Assembly (NCBI RefSeq): GCF_013449725.1
Contig: NZ_JACCFF010000007.1
Location: 124,001 to 188,000 of the forward strand
Length of the DNA: 64,000 bases
Reading direction: 5' to 3'
Source of the DNA: Mycobacteroides sp. LB1
GTDB taxonomy: Bacteria > Actinomycetota > Actinomycetes > Mycobacteriales > Mycobacteriaceae
In this document: positions 51,374 through 59,706 of the stretch, in pieces
How the letters are laid out: every line of letters begins with the position of its first letter
How positions within the stretch are numbered: position 1 is the first letter of the stretch
Translations under genes and position numbers: made by a program
Notes under the pieces: generated by a model
Told to the model about the DNA's origin: nothing
The model's input: only the letters and a program-made list of their open reading frames with translations
Database searches by the model: none

Positions 51374-52579
51374 TTAGCCGGTGGTCGTGCTCGCCGCGAC
51401 TTCTCGACGTGGACGCTCCTGCCAGATGACGGCGATGAGGCATAGCGCAGTCAGGGTGGCTACCGCGAGGGAGAAACTCACCCCCGCAGTGCGCAGTCCC
51501 CACTCTTGAGCGGCCAGCCCCTCACCGATAACCGGCAGTGCGATTCCGATATAGCCGACGACAAAATAGCTGGACGTCACCCCGGCGCGGTTGTCCTCGG
51601 GAACCTTTTCGGCGATGGAGGCCAGGCCGCGGCTGAAGCTGATGCCCTGGCCGACGCCAACCGCCACGGCGCTGGCCAAGTACCAAGGCAGCGATGATGT
51701 CAAGAGCGCGATCGCGATGAGCAGCATTCCTGCGAGCAGGATCGCGCAACCGATGATCAGCGCCCGGGCCGCCGGTACCTGTCGGGCGAATATCTGTGCA
51801 ATACAAGAGGATCCGAACACAAGAAAGACGGTTGCCCCGGCCACGGCATGATTGTCGATGCCGATCACGGTGGACAGAAATCCGGGTGCCACCGCGGTGA
51901 ACGACCCCAGTGCCGCGAATCCGGCGAATCCGGCGGTCGCGGCGGCGGCGAATGTGGTGCGCACCTCCTGCGGCAATGAAAGACGTTGCACACCAAGTTT
52001 TCCGTGTTTTGGCGCGGTTTCGGGTGCCAGGAGTAACGCCACCACGGCGATGAGCACAAGTGCGATATGAATGACGAATGCCAGGTGTGTCGGCCAGGGG
52101 GCGTACTGGACGAGGAACCCGGCCATCAGCGGGCCCAGGCCCAGGCCGCCGGTGTTGGCGACGGTAGCCACCGCGGCCGCCCGGCCGCGCCATTGCTCGG
52201 GTGCCGCCTCGATGACCGCGACCGTGGCTGCGCCGGTGAAGAACCCCGCCGATAGCCCCGAAACGATTCGCGCGATCAGCAGCAGGGGAACTGAGTCGAC
52301 GAAGAGAAAGATGACCGAGCTGAGGATGGCGAATCCGGCGCCCGTCAGCAGCAGTGGGCGACGGCCGAGAACGTCTGACCAGCTGCCGAACAGCAGGAGC
52401 GCGAACAGCACCCCTGCGGCATAGGTGGCGTAGACGACCGTGGTGGTGAGCACAGAAAAGTGCATCTGCTGCGAGTACAGCGCATACATCGGGGTCGGCA
52501 TCGTGGTGCCGATCATGACTACGGAGAAGCTGAACGCGAGCAGTACGAAGGCTGCCGAACGGCGCAGACGGGCAATCAC
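51374..52579 (-). CDS. MFS efflux transporter
   Basis: 401 aa, twelve hydrophobic segments. MFS loop 2-3 motif: FGSWSDVLGRRPLLL; motif at helix 4: ARIVSGLSAGFFTGAATVAV. The short polar loops and 400-aa length fit drug:H+ antiporter-1 type efflux pumps. Substrate unknown. ATG 52579. Upstream lies repeat copy C and then the acetate permease operon, all on the same strand. Confidence 0.88.
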   Translation of the reverse strand: MIARLRRSAAFVLLAFSFSVVMIGTTMPTPMYALYSQQMHFSVLTTTVVYATYAAGVLFALLLFGSWSDVLGRRPLLLTGAGFAILSSVIFLFVDSVPLLLIARIVSGLSAGFFTGAATVAVIEAAPEQWRGRAAAVATVANTGGLGLGPLMAGFLVQYAPWPTHLAFVIHIALVLIAVVALLLAPETAPKHGKLGVQRLSLPQEVRTTFAAAATAGFAGFAALGSFTAVAPGFLSTVIGIDNHAVAGATVFLVFGSSCIAQIFARQVPAARALIIGCAILLAGMLLIAIALLTSSLPWYLASAVAVGVGQGISFSRGLASIAEKVPEDNRAGVTSSYFVVGYIGIALPVIGEGLAAQEWGLRTAGVSFSLAVATLTALCLIAVIWQERPRREVAASTTTG

Positions 52580-52620
52580 AACTCACTGTAAGTCGTGGGC
52601 GATGGAAGGTTGTTCCCGTC

Positions 52621-52675
52621 GAGATGACATCTACATGGGTGATTACCTCACAAAGACCAGCGTCAACGTCATCTC
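52621..52675. repeat. 55-bp palindromic repeat, copy C (solitary)
   Basis: Begins GAGATGACATCTACATGGGT and ends CGTCAACGTCATCTC; exactly 55 bp like copies A and B. It matches copy B at 43 and copy A at 40 of 55 positions. The outer arms match in 8 of 9 bases. No DUF559 gene is near. On the minus strand it can encode EMTLTLVFVR and a stop, a decayed form of the copy A tail. It fills the space between the MFS gene and the acetate permease stop. Confidence 0.88.
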
Positions 52676-52687
52676 GGCGGCGGTCTA

Positions 52688-54322
52688 CTAGTGCTGGACG
52701 GCCTTCTCCGCGCCGATACCCGTCAGGGAGCGCACCTCCATCTCTGCGTTCAGCCCCGGGTCACCGGTTTCCTTGGACGTCAGGGTCCCGACGATGCCGA
52801 GCAGGAAGGCCAACGGAATCGACACGATGCCCGGATTGGCCAGTGGGAACCAGGCGAAGTCGGCACCCGGGATCATCGCCGTCTTGGTGCCGGAGACGGC
52901 GGGAGAGAAGACGATCAGCACGATAGTGGAGATCAGCCCGCCATACATGCTCCACAGCGCACCGCGGGTGTTGAACCGCGGCCAGTACAGGGAGTAGATG
53001 ATGGTCGGCAGGTTGGCTGCTGCCGCAACCGCGAACGCCAGGGCTACCAGGAACGCGACGTTCTGCCCGTTGGCCAGGATGCCGAGCCCGATCGCGACGA
53101 CGCCCAGCACCACCGCGGTGATCCGTGACACCCGTACCTGCTCTTCCTCGGAAACTTTGTGCCCCTTCAAGACCGATGCGTAGATGTCGTGCGCGAAGGA
53201 TGCCGATGCGGTGATCGTCAGTCCCGCCACCACCGCGAGGATGGTCGCGAAGGCCACCGCCGAGATGACCGCCAGCAGAATGACCCCGCCCAGTTCGAAG
53301 GCCAACAGGGGCGCGGCCGAGTTCTGGCCGCCGGCCGCCGCCAGGATGCGATCGGGTCCCACGAGCGCCGCGGCGCCGTAGCCCAGCGCCAACGTGAAGA
53401 GGTAGAAGGCGCCGATCAGTCCGATCGCCCACACCACCGATCGACGCGCCTCCTTGGCGGTGGGGACGGTGTAGAAGCGCATCAGGACGTGGGGGAGACC
53501 CGCGGTGCCGAGTACCAGCGCGAGTCCGAGCGACAGAAAGTTGATCTTGGATGTCAACGAGCCGCCGTATTGTGCGCCCGGAGCCAGAACATCCCGGGAT
53601 GCAACACCTTTGGTGTGGCTGCCGGAGATGGCATGCTGAGCCGCGCCGAGGATGTCGGAGAAATTGAAACCGAACTTGGCCAGCACCATTGCCGTCATGA
53701 GTGCGGCGCCGGCGATCAGCAACACTGCCTTGATGATTTGCACCCAGGTTGTGCCCTTCATGCCGCCCACCAGGACATAGACGATCATCAGTAGGCCCAC
53801 CACTCCGATCACCACCGACTGACCCACTCGGCTGTGGATGTTGAGCAGTAGCGCCACCAAACCTCCGGCGCCTGCCATCTGTGCGAGCAGGTAGAACAGC
53901 GACACCGTGAGGGTGGATGTGGCCGCCGCCAGCCGCACCGGACGCTGCCTGAGTCTGAAACTGAGCACATCGGCCATCGTGAATTTGCCTGTGTTGCGCA
54001 GTAATTCGGCCACAAGGAGCAGGGCAACCAGCCAGGCCACCAAGAACCCGATGGAATATAGGAATCCGTCGTAGCCGTATACGGCTATGGCTCCCGCGAT
54101 TCCGAGAAAGCTTGCGGCGGAAAGGTAGTCGCCGGCAATGGCGATGCCGTTCTGTGGACCGGAGAACGCGCGGCCGCCGGTGAAGAACCCCTCGGCGGTC
54201 TTGTTGCTGCCGCTGGCTCGGATGACGAGGTAGAGGGTGACGGCGACGAAGACGGTGAAGATCGCGATGTTGGTGGCCGGATTGCCGACGGTATCGGCCG
54301 CCAGCGTCGATGGAGTGGTCAT
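52688..54322 (-). CDS. actP: Cation/acetate symporter ActP-like
   Basis: 544 aa, sodium:solute symporter family. ATG 54322 overlaps the DUF485 stop by 4 nt; the frame continues to 54757 but that part lies in the DUF485 gene. About thirteen hydrophobic segments. Family signatures include GFFTGGRAFSGPQNGIAIAG, DYLSAASFLGIAGAI and GTAGLPHVLMRFYTVP. It probably imports acetate or other short monocarboxylates. The DUF485 partner upstream is the usual companion (YjcH-ActP). Confidence 0.92.
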   Translation of the reverse strand: MTTPSTLAADTVGNPATNIAIFTVFVAVTLYLVIRASGSNKTAEGFFTGGRAFSGPQNGIAIAGDYLSAASFLGIAGAIAVYGYDGFLYSIGFLVAWLVALLLVAELLRNTGKFTMADVLSFRLRQRPVRLAAATSTLTVSLFYLLAQMAGAGGLVALLLNIHSRVGQSVVIGVVGLLMIVYVLVGGMKGTTWVQIIKAVLLIAGAALMTAMVLAKFGFNFSDILGAAQHAISGSHTKGVASRDVLAPGAQYGGSLTSKINFLSLGLALVLGTAGLPHVLMRFYTVPTAKEARRSVVWAIGLIGAFYLFTLALGYGAAALVGPDRILAAAGGQNSAAPLLAFELGGVILLAVISAVAFATILAVVAGLTITASASFAHDIYASVLKGHKVSEEEQVRVSRITAVVLGVVAIGLGILANGQNVAFLVALAFAVAAAANLPTIIYSLYWPRFNTRGALWSMYGGLISTIVLIVFSPAVSGTKTAMIPGADFAWFPLANPGIVSIPLAFLLGIVGTLTSKETGDPGLNAEMEVRSLTGIGAEKAVQH

Positions 54323-54651
54323 GCCTGTTCCACCTCGGCGCGGATGGCTGCGGCCCGCGGATCCAGCTCGCGATTGGCGAACCTGACGTAGAGGCCGGTG
54401 ATGACGAACGTCGTGACGAACTGACCAAGGCCCAGCACTAGTCCCACGTTGATATTGCCGATGAGCTTGATCGCCATGAAATCGTGAGCGAACGCACCGA
54501 GCACCACATAGAGGCCATACCAGATGAGGAAGAACGCAGTCATAGGAAAAACAAAGCGGCGCAATGTTTTCCGGAGCTCTCGAAACTCTGGGCTGGCCTG
54601 GAGTTCCAATGCGCGTTCGGTGGATAGCTCGGGAGGATCGATAGCGGTCAA
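54319..54651 (-). CDS. DUF485 membrane protein (YjcH-like)
   Basis: 110 aa with two transmembrane helices: FPMTAFFLIWYGLYVVLGAF and INVGLVLGLGQFVTTFVITG. The preceding LQASPEFRELRKTLRRFVFP is the DUF485 signature. YjcH-like proteins accompany ActP acetate symporters, and the ATGA overlap with the downstream gene supports a joint function. ATG 54651. The 130 nt upstream hold no gene. Confidence 0.92.
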   Translation of the reverse strand: MTAIDPPELSTERALELQASPEFRELRKTLRRFVFPMTAFFLIWYGLYVVLGAFAHDFMAIKLIGNINVGLVLGLGQFVTTFVITGLYVRFANRELDPRAAAIRAEVEQA

Positions 54652-54781
54652 CGCGGGCTCCTTGTCGATACCTGGCAGGCTGCTGGGAGAGCGTAATGAG
54701 GGCCGGGGTCACACCGCGGGGTTTCCAGCGCTGATTAGTCAGGTGTTCATCTGACAAGGCCCGGGTCGGTGGGCCTGAACG

Positions 54782-55813
54782 TCATACCTTCTTGGGTGAC
54801 GGATCTTCCCAATACTGTTGGTTGACTGCACGCAAGAATTTCTCTGCATCGGTTGGCTCGCTGGGGGGAGCCATGGTGATCGTTTCGCTGACGATGCCGT
54901 CGGGAAGGCGGGGTGCGGAACCCACATCGGGTATGAAGTTCTTCAATGCGCCATCGGTATAGGGCACGCCGGACTTGACCTGATCGTTGGACACCAGGGA
55001 GAACGCCCGCGCCATGGCGTCCTGAGATTCCTCGGGTAGTCCTGCCTTGATTGCGGCGATCTCAGCGGAGGATTTGCCATCGAAGGACTGTGCAAATTCG
55101 TACAGATACTGCAGCTGGTTGGACGGGATCGTCACGCTCTTGCCGGCCGCGAGGTCTTTGAGTTGTCGATCGTCCAGGAGTGATGCCGCGTTGACCCGGT
55201 TCAGCACGTTCGGATCTCGCTGGCTGCTCTCTTGGAAATGGGCCCCGTCCTGATTTCCCTGTGTGGAGGTCAGCCCGCTGAAGGGGTTGAAGGAGGCCGC
55301 CAGCTCATCGCAAATAGCGTCGATTTGATGCTGGGCTTCCAGTTCGGCTCCCCACCACTTGTCGTAGGCGGTCCGCATCATCCGTGTGAACTTGGCGGCG
55401 TACTGATTCCCTTTCTCGATGATCTCCGGGGTGGAGCGAGCCTGCGCGATCCAGGTGGTGGTGAGATCCTCTGCCACGGTGTAGCCGTGGTCGATGGCCT
55501 CGTTGTACAGGTCGACCGCCTCGCGGCGATACTCGATTGCCTGGAACTCCAAGGTGACCAAGGCTTTCGGGGCGTCCTCGAGTAGCACCTCGGTGGCCAT
55601 GTAGATAGTCTTCTCGTCGTTGGCTGCGGTTTCTTGGACCGCGCGCGCGGTCTCACCGTCCCAGGGCAGGCCGCCAGGTCTTTCCACCGCATGCTTGTAG
55701 TCCTGGGCGCGATGCTGCAGCTCGGCGGCAGCAAGCATCGCTTGCCGCAACGGCACGATCGACTGCTCGGGGTGATTGGTCAGCAACCGTCTGGCCGAGT
55801 ACTCGGATTTCAT
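54782..55813 (-). CDS. WXG100-like ESX substrate, second cassette
   Basis: 343 aa. The N-terminal region (LPWDGETARAVQETA) has a W-x-G turn in a helical hairpin. Further helices follow, including KWWGAELEAQHQIDAICDEL. A middle block DLAAGKSVTIPSNQLQYLYE to FDGKSSAEI resembles the block in the 782-aa protein at 38992. The C-terminal segment (FIPDVGSAPRLPDGIVSETI) is Pro-rich. Probably secreted by a type VII system, function unknown. ATG 55813 overlaps the upstream EspC-like gene by 4 nt. Confidence 0.72.
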   Translation of the reverse strand: MKSEYSARRLLTNHPEQSIVPLRQAMLAAAELQHRAQDYKHAVERPGGLPWDGETARAVQETAANDEKTIYMATEVLLEDAPKALVTLEFQAIEYRREAVDLYNEAIDHGYTVAEDLTTTWIAQARSTPEIIEKGNQYAAKFTRMMRTAYDKWWGAELEAQHQIDAICDELAASFNPFSGLTSTQGNQDGAHFQESSQRDPNVLNRVNAASLLDDRQLKDLAAGKSVTIPSNQLQYLYEFAQSFDGKSSAEIAAIKAGLPEESQDAMARAFSLVSNDQVKSGVPYTDGALKNFIPDVGSAPRLPDGIVSETITMAPPSEPTDAEKFLRAVNQQYWEDPSPKKV

Positions 55814-56187
55814 CGTGGCCTCGACAACGAGGCGGCCGAGAGGATGGTCTGCCGCACGTACTCTTCGGTGTCACCGAAGCGAGTCTGCGCCTGCTCGGAT
55901 AGATCGGCCATGTTCTCGCAGCGCGCAGCGAACATGCGCTGCAATTCGGGAATCACCTCGGTAACCAGTCGCCTGACTGCAGTCAGCGATGGCGCATCCC
56001 CGTATTCAACCCTCGTGGGGTTGGCGGCCCTGCTGCATAGCTTTTGAGCCTGTTCTCGTAATTCCGGCGACAGCTTGCGCAACGCCTCTAGATCAACGTC
56101 CAATTGGCGTGACAGCGGCAGCCTCCCCGAGCAACGACGATCTTGGTCGCCTAAGTTGCCGTAGCCTAGCACCGCTGAGGTTGTCAA
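55810..56187 (-). CDS. EspC-like partner of the second ESX cassette
   Basis: 125 aa if it starts at TTG 56187; the family-like part begins LDVDLEALRKLSPELREQAQ, so TTG 56103 (97 aa) is a possible start. Two long helices end in TRFGDTEEYVRQTILSAASL. The pattern resembles type VII secretion targets of the EspC type, like the gene at 41353. Its stop overlaps the start of the 343-aa protein, so both are coupled. The start codon is uncertain since neither TTG has a convincing ribosome site. Confidence 0.62.
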   Translation of the reverse strand: MTTSAVLGYGNLGDQDRRCSGRLPLSRQLDVDLEALRKLSPELREQAQKLCSRAANPTRVEYGDAPSLTAVRRLVTEVIPELQRMFAARCENMADLSEQAQTRFGDTEEYVRQTILSAASLSRPR

Positions 56188-56211
56188 AGTCGGGAAGGAA
56201 GGAATGTCACA

Positions 56212-56796
56212 TTGGCGAAATTGCAGCTAGCGCAGGACCCGGCCGCCGATGAGTTGCTGGAGGAGAATCCCCTGGCGTTGTTGATCGCGATGCTCCTTGA
56301 CCAGCAAATACCTATGGAGGTTGCGTTCGCGGGGCCCAAGAAGATTGCCGACCGGATCGGCGGTATCGATGCGCACCAGATCGCCGAGTACGACCCCGAC
56401 AAGTTCGTGGCGTTATGTTCCGAACGGCCCGCGATACATCGATTCCCCGGCTCGATGGGCAAGCGTGTGCAGGTGCTCGCGCAAGAGATCGTCGAGGAGT
56501 ACGACGGCCGCGCCGAGAACATATGGAAGGCCGGCGACCCGAATGGGGCCGAGTTACTCAAGCGACTTAAGGCGCTTCCGGGTTTCGGCGAGCAGAAGGC
56601 CAAAATCTTCGTGGCACTGCTGGGCAAGCAGTACGGAGTTCAGCCCGCGGACTGGCGTAAGGCCGCGGGAAACTACGGCGAGAAGGGGACGCATCTGTCG
56701 GTGGCGGATGTCGTCGACGCCGAGTCTCTGGGTCTTGTGCGCGCTCATAAAAAGGAAATGAAAGCGGCTGCCAAAGCAAAGGCGGCCAAGGCATAA
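56212..56796 (+). CDS. HhH-GPD family DNA repair protein
   Basis: 194 aa from TTG 56212, with GGAAGGAA upstream. It has LLIAMLLDQQIPMEVAFAGP, the typical start of HhH-GPD base-excision proteins, and a helix-hairpin-helix at LLKRLKALPGFGEQKAKIFV. The usual catalytic lysine and aspartate are hard to place, so it may be a non-canonical glycosylase. The C-terminus is Lys/Ala-rich (KAAAKAKAAKA). Divergent from the ESX cassette with 24 nt between the annotated starts. Confidence 0.85.
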   Translation: MAKLQLAQDPAADELLEENPLALLIAMLLDQQIPMEVAFAGPKKIADRIGGIDAHQIAEYDPDKFVALCSERPAIHRFPGSMGKRVQVLAQEIVEEYDGRAENIWKAGDPNGAELLKRLKALPGFGEQKAKIFVALLGKQYGVQPADWRKAAGNYGEKGTHLSVADVVDAESLGLVRAHKKEMKAAAKAKAAKA

Positions 56797-56828
56797 CGCC
56801 CTGACCGCCTTGCCTCTGTATTGAAAAA

Positions 56829-57494
56829 CTACGGCAGCGCCGCAAACATCGGTGCCGACGGAACCAGGCCCGCACCCGGGGTGGCCACAGTGGGCAGCCC
56901 CGCGGCCGGAGCGACGGCGGCCGGGACTCCATTGACCAGCGCCGGCGGGACCAGCGCCTGCTGCACACCGGCGGGTAGCAGCTTGGGCAGGTTGGTGGCC
57001 CACAGATCAACGGTGGAGGTAACGCCCTCTGCGCCGGGAATCTGCGGAATGGCGGGCAGGTTGTTGGCGGCGGGGACCGAAGCCGGTGACAAGGCCTGCG
57101 CGGCGGCCGGGGTCAGTGCCTGTGCGGCGACCGGAGGCAGTACGGCCGGGGCCGCGGGTGCCACACCCGGTGCCGGTGCCACTGCCGGAGTGGCGGGTGC
57201 CACACCAGGAATCGGTGCGACCGCCGGAGCGGCAGGCGCCAGGGCGGGTGCCGCAGGTGCGGCGATCGCGGCGGGTGCCGCAGGAGCTATCGCAGCCGGG
57301 GCGGCGGGGGCATTACCGAAGCCCGAGGCGGCCTGGCCGAGGATCGCGGCCGGGTTGGTGGGGTTCGGCCCGGGGGCCGGGATGGGGTCAGCGCCGGCGG
57401 TTGAGGCCAGGCCGAGTGCCAGGCCGGCCGAGGCGAAGGCCGCGATCGACGCGCCAACGAAGACGTTGGGGAGCCGGGACATAAACCGTGACAT
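56829..57494 (-). CDS. Secreted Ala/Pro-rich protein (Rv1158c-like)
   Basis: 221 aa from ATG 57494, which has GGAG 7 nt upstream; a longer start at 57524 is possible. A signal peptide (VGASIAAFASAGLALGLAST, cleavage near AGA-DP) leads to a low-complexity domain with units such as APAAPAIAAPAAPA and VAPAPGVAPAAPAV, then a less biased C-terminal part (VTSTVDLWATNLPKLLP). Mtb has a similar Ala/Pro-rich protein, Rv1158c, next to pimE in the same divergent arrangement. Likely a cell-wall protein of unknown role. Confidence 0.82.
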   Translation of the reverse strand: MSRFMSRLPNVFVGASIAAFASAGLALGLASTAGADPIPAPGPNPTNPAAILGQAASGFGNAPAAPAAIAPAAPAAIAAPAAPALAPAAPAVAPIPGVAPATPAVAPAPGVAPAAPAVLPPVAAQALTPAAAQALSPASVPAANNLPAIPQIPGAEGVTSTVDLWATNLPKLLPAGVQQALVPPALVNGVPAAVAPAAGLPTVATPGAGLVPSAPMFAALP

Positions 57495-57635
57495 ATTGAA
57501 CTCCAATGCTGTTTCGCTAGACATGTGTACCGGTGTTAAACGCCAAGGTAATCCGTTACTGGTGTTACTCAAGTGACGCGAGTGGTGTAGATGGAACCGT
57601 TACCAAAACGAGTGAGCGAGGTTATCTAAGCCCCC

Positions 57636-58886
57636 ATGGAAACGGAGCGAACCGAGCCGACCAGGGCGGATGAAGAGCCGTTGGTGCCGACACGCGGCGC
57701 GGCAGTGTGGCGGCGTGTCCGGGAATGGGGTCCGTGGCTGCTTGTGCTGAGTGTCGCGGTGCGGGTCGCCTGGGCCTACTTGACACCGCATGGCGCCGAC
57801 CTTGTCGACCTGCACGTCTACGTCAGCGGTCCTGCCACCCTGGGACACGGAAATCTCTACGAGTTCACCTATGCGGATAAGACGCCAGGCTTTCCGCTGC
57901 CCTTTACGTATCCACCCTTCGCGGCCGTGGTGTTCTGGCCGCTTCACCTGCTTCCGTTCACCTTGCTTGGGCTGTGCTGGATTCTCGGCACCATCGCCGC
58001 GCTGTACGCGGTGGTTCGGCTGAGCCAGCGGCTGCTCGGATTCGACGACGCCCGCGCGGCGGCCGTGTGGACGGCGGTGACGATGTGGACCGAGCCGGTG
58101 CGCTCGACGCTCGACTACGGGCAGATCAACGTGCTGTTGATGCTGCTGATCCTGCTGGCGGTGAGCTCCCCGCGCTGGTGGATTTCCGGCACGCTGGTGG
58201 GGCTCGCCGGAGGGGTGAAGCTGACCCCACTGGTCAGCGGGCTCTACTTCCTCGGCGCGCGCCGCTGGACGACGGCCATCTGGGCCGGCCTGGTCTTCGT
58301 GCTCACTGTGCTGGTGGGCGTCGCAGTCGTCGGGGCGCAGGGCCGGTACTACTTCACCGACCTGTTGGGTAAGCCGGACCGGATCGGGCCGATCGCCACC
58401 GTCTTCAACCAGTCCTGGCGTGGCGGGATCTCCAGGATCCTCGGACACGACGCGGGATCCGGAGCGCTGGTGCTGGTGGCCTGCCTGATCACCGCCGTAC
58501 TGGCCTTCCTGGCATGGCGCGCCGTGAACGACAGGCTGGGGCAGATCTGTGTGGTGCAGATATTCGGCCTCCTCATTTCGCCCATCTCGTGGACACACCA
58601 TTGGGTGTGGATGGTTCCGTTCATGGTGTGGCTGATCTACGGACCGTGGCGAGAGAAATTGGGTGCCAAGGTCTTTGGCTACGGGTGGCTGGCGCTGCTG
58701 CTGGTCGGAGTGCCCTGGCTGCTCAGCTTCGCCCAACCTGATATCTGGCGGATCGATCGCCCGTGGCCCCTGGCCTGGGCAGGGCTGGTGGACATCGCGG
58801 CTGCGGTGGCGACGCTGACCTGGATGGCGGTGACCGGGATCAGGTCGGCGCGGGCTTCAGGTCGAGCGGTATCGACCACCGGCTAG
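57636..58886 (+). CDS. pimE: PimE alpha-1,2-mannosyltransferase
   Basis: 416 aa, GT87/GT-C membrane enzyme adding an alpha-1,2-mannose from polyprenyl-phosphomannose to PIM4 in polar PIM synthesis. The first loop contains GADLVDLHVY in which D58 matches the catalytic Asp58 known for mycobacterial PimE. Further conserved elements are FPLPFTYPPFAAVVF and DYGQINVLLMLLIL, then SPISWTHHWVW. About ten hydrophobic segments. The order Rv1158c-like, pimE is conserved with Mtb. ATG 57636, preceded by a 140-nt divergent region without a gene. Confidence 0.93.
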   Translation: METERTEPTRADEEPLVPTRGAAVWRRVREWGPWLLVLSVAVRVAWAYLTPHGADLVDLHVYVSGPATLGHGNLYEFTYADKTPGFPLPFTYPPFAAVVFWPLHLLPFTLLGLCWILGTIAALYAVVRLSQRLLGFDDARAAAVWTAVTMWTEPVRSTLDYGQINVLLMLLILLAVSSPRWWISGTLVGLAGGVKLTPLVSGLYFLGARRWTTAIWAGLVFVLTVLVGVAVVGAQGRYYFTDLLGKPDRIGPIATVFNQSWRGGISRILGHDAGSGALVLVACLITAVLAFLAWRAVNDRLGQICVVQIFGLLISPISWTHHWVWMVPFMVWLIYGPWREKLGAKVFGYGWLALLLVGVPWLLSFAQPDIWRIDRPWPLAWAGLVDIAAAVATLTWMAVTGIRSARASGRAVSTTG

Positions 58887-58896
58887 CGTTGCCGTC

Positions 58897-59703
58897 ATGA
58901 CAGAGCAGCGCACCGTCCTTGTCACCGGCGCCTCCAGCGGGATCGGTGCGAGCGCGGCCCGAATCTTCGTCGAACGCGGGCATCGTGTGTTGGGCACCAG
59001 CCGCAACCCCGACACCATCGCCGCCCCCATCGCCGGGGTGCAGTATCTGCAGCTCGATCAGACAGACAAGGCGAGTATCGCCGATTGCGTCGCGCAGGCG
59101 GGCGAGGTGGACGTGCTGGTCAACAATGCTGGAGAGAGTCAGATTGGCGCGCTCGAAGACGTCCCGATGGATGACTTCGAGAAGCTGTTCGTCACCAATG
59201 TCTTTGGGCCCGTTGCCCTCATCAAGGCGGTGCTGCCCGGTATGAGGGAACGGCGTCGGGGCGCCATCGTCATGGTGGGGTCGATGGCGGGCACCCTGCA
59301 TGTCCCGTTCCGGTCGACCTACAGCTCGGCGAAATCGGCGCTGCATACCGTGGCCGATTGCCTGCGCTACGAGGTGGCGCCGTTCGGGATCGCCGTGAGC
59401 ACCGTGGAACCCGGAGTCATTGCGACCGGGATCGAGACACGGCGCAACCGCGTCGTGTCCGAGGGCTCTGTCTATCGTGAAGCGTTCCAGACGGTCGACG
59501 CGGCCATGGCCGCACGGGAACAGCACGGTATGGCCTCCGACGACCTGGCGCGTCTCGTCGTCGACGTGGCACTGAATCCGAATCCGAAACCCTTGTACGC
59601 CAAGGGTAGTAATGCTCCGCTCATCATGGCCGCCCAGCGACTGCTGCCCGCCGGACCGTTTCTCAAGTTCCTGGCGCGCATGCACGGTCTGAAGTCGAGG
59701 TAG
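58897..59703 (+). CDS. Short-chain dehydrogenase/reductase
   Basis: 268 aa. Nucleotide motif VTGASSGIGASAARIF (TGxxxGxG), DVLVNNAGES (NNAG) and catalytic Ser-Tyr-Lys (VGSMAGTLHVPFRSTYSSAKSA, in parts). The NAD(P)-binding Rossmann fold is complete. The closest type is the classical SDR of unknown substrate with a C-terminal helix ending FLKFLARMHGLKSR. It starts 10 nt after pimE and may share its transcript. ATG 58897. Confidence 0.9.
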   Translation: MTEQRTVLVTGASSGIGASAARIFVERGHRVLGTSRNPDTIAAPIAGVQYLQLDQTDKASIADCVAQAGEVDVLVNNAGESQIGALEDVPMDDFEKLFVTNVFGPVALIKAVLPGMRERRRGAIVMVGSMAGTLHVPFRSTYSSAKSALHTVADCLRYEVAPFGIAVSTVEPGVIATGIETRRNRVVSEGSVYREAFQTVDAAMAAREQHGMASDDLARLVVDVALNPNPKPLYAKGSNAPLIMAAQRLLPAGPFLKFLARMHGLKSR

Positions 59704-59706
59704 GGC

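Noticed and set aside
51300..51377. 25-codon ORF starting GTG after GGAGAG, encoding a hydrophobic peptide
   Set aside because: No promoter, partner or conservation evidence; it overlaps the MFS stop region and may be chance.
56829..57380. Plus-strand 251-aa Ala/Gly-rich frame
   Set aside because: It mirrors the Ala/Pro-rich secreted protein on the minus strand, which has a signal peptide, a Shine-Dalgarno and synteny with Rv1158c.
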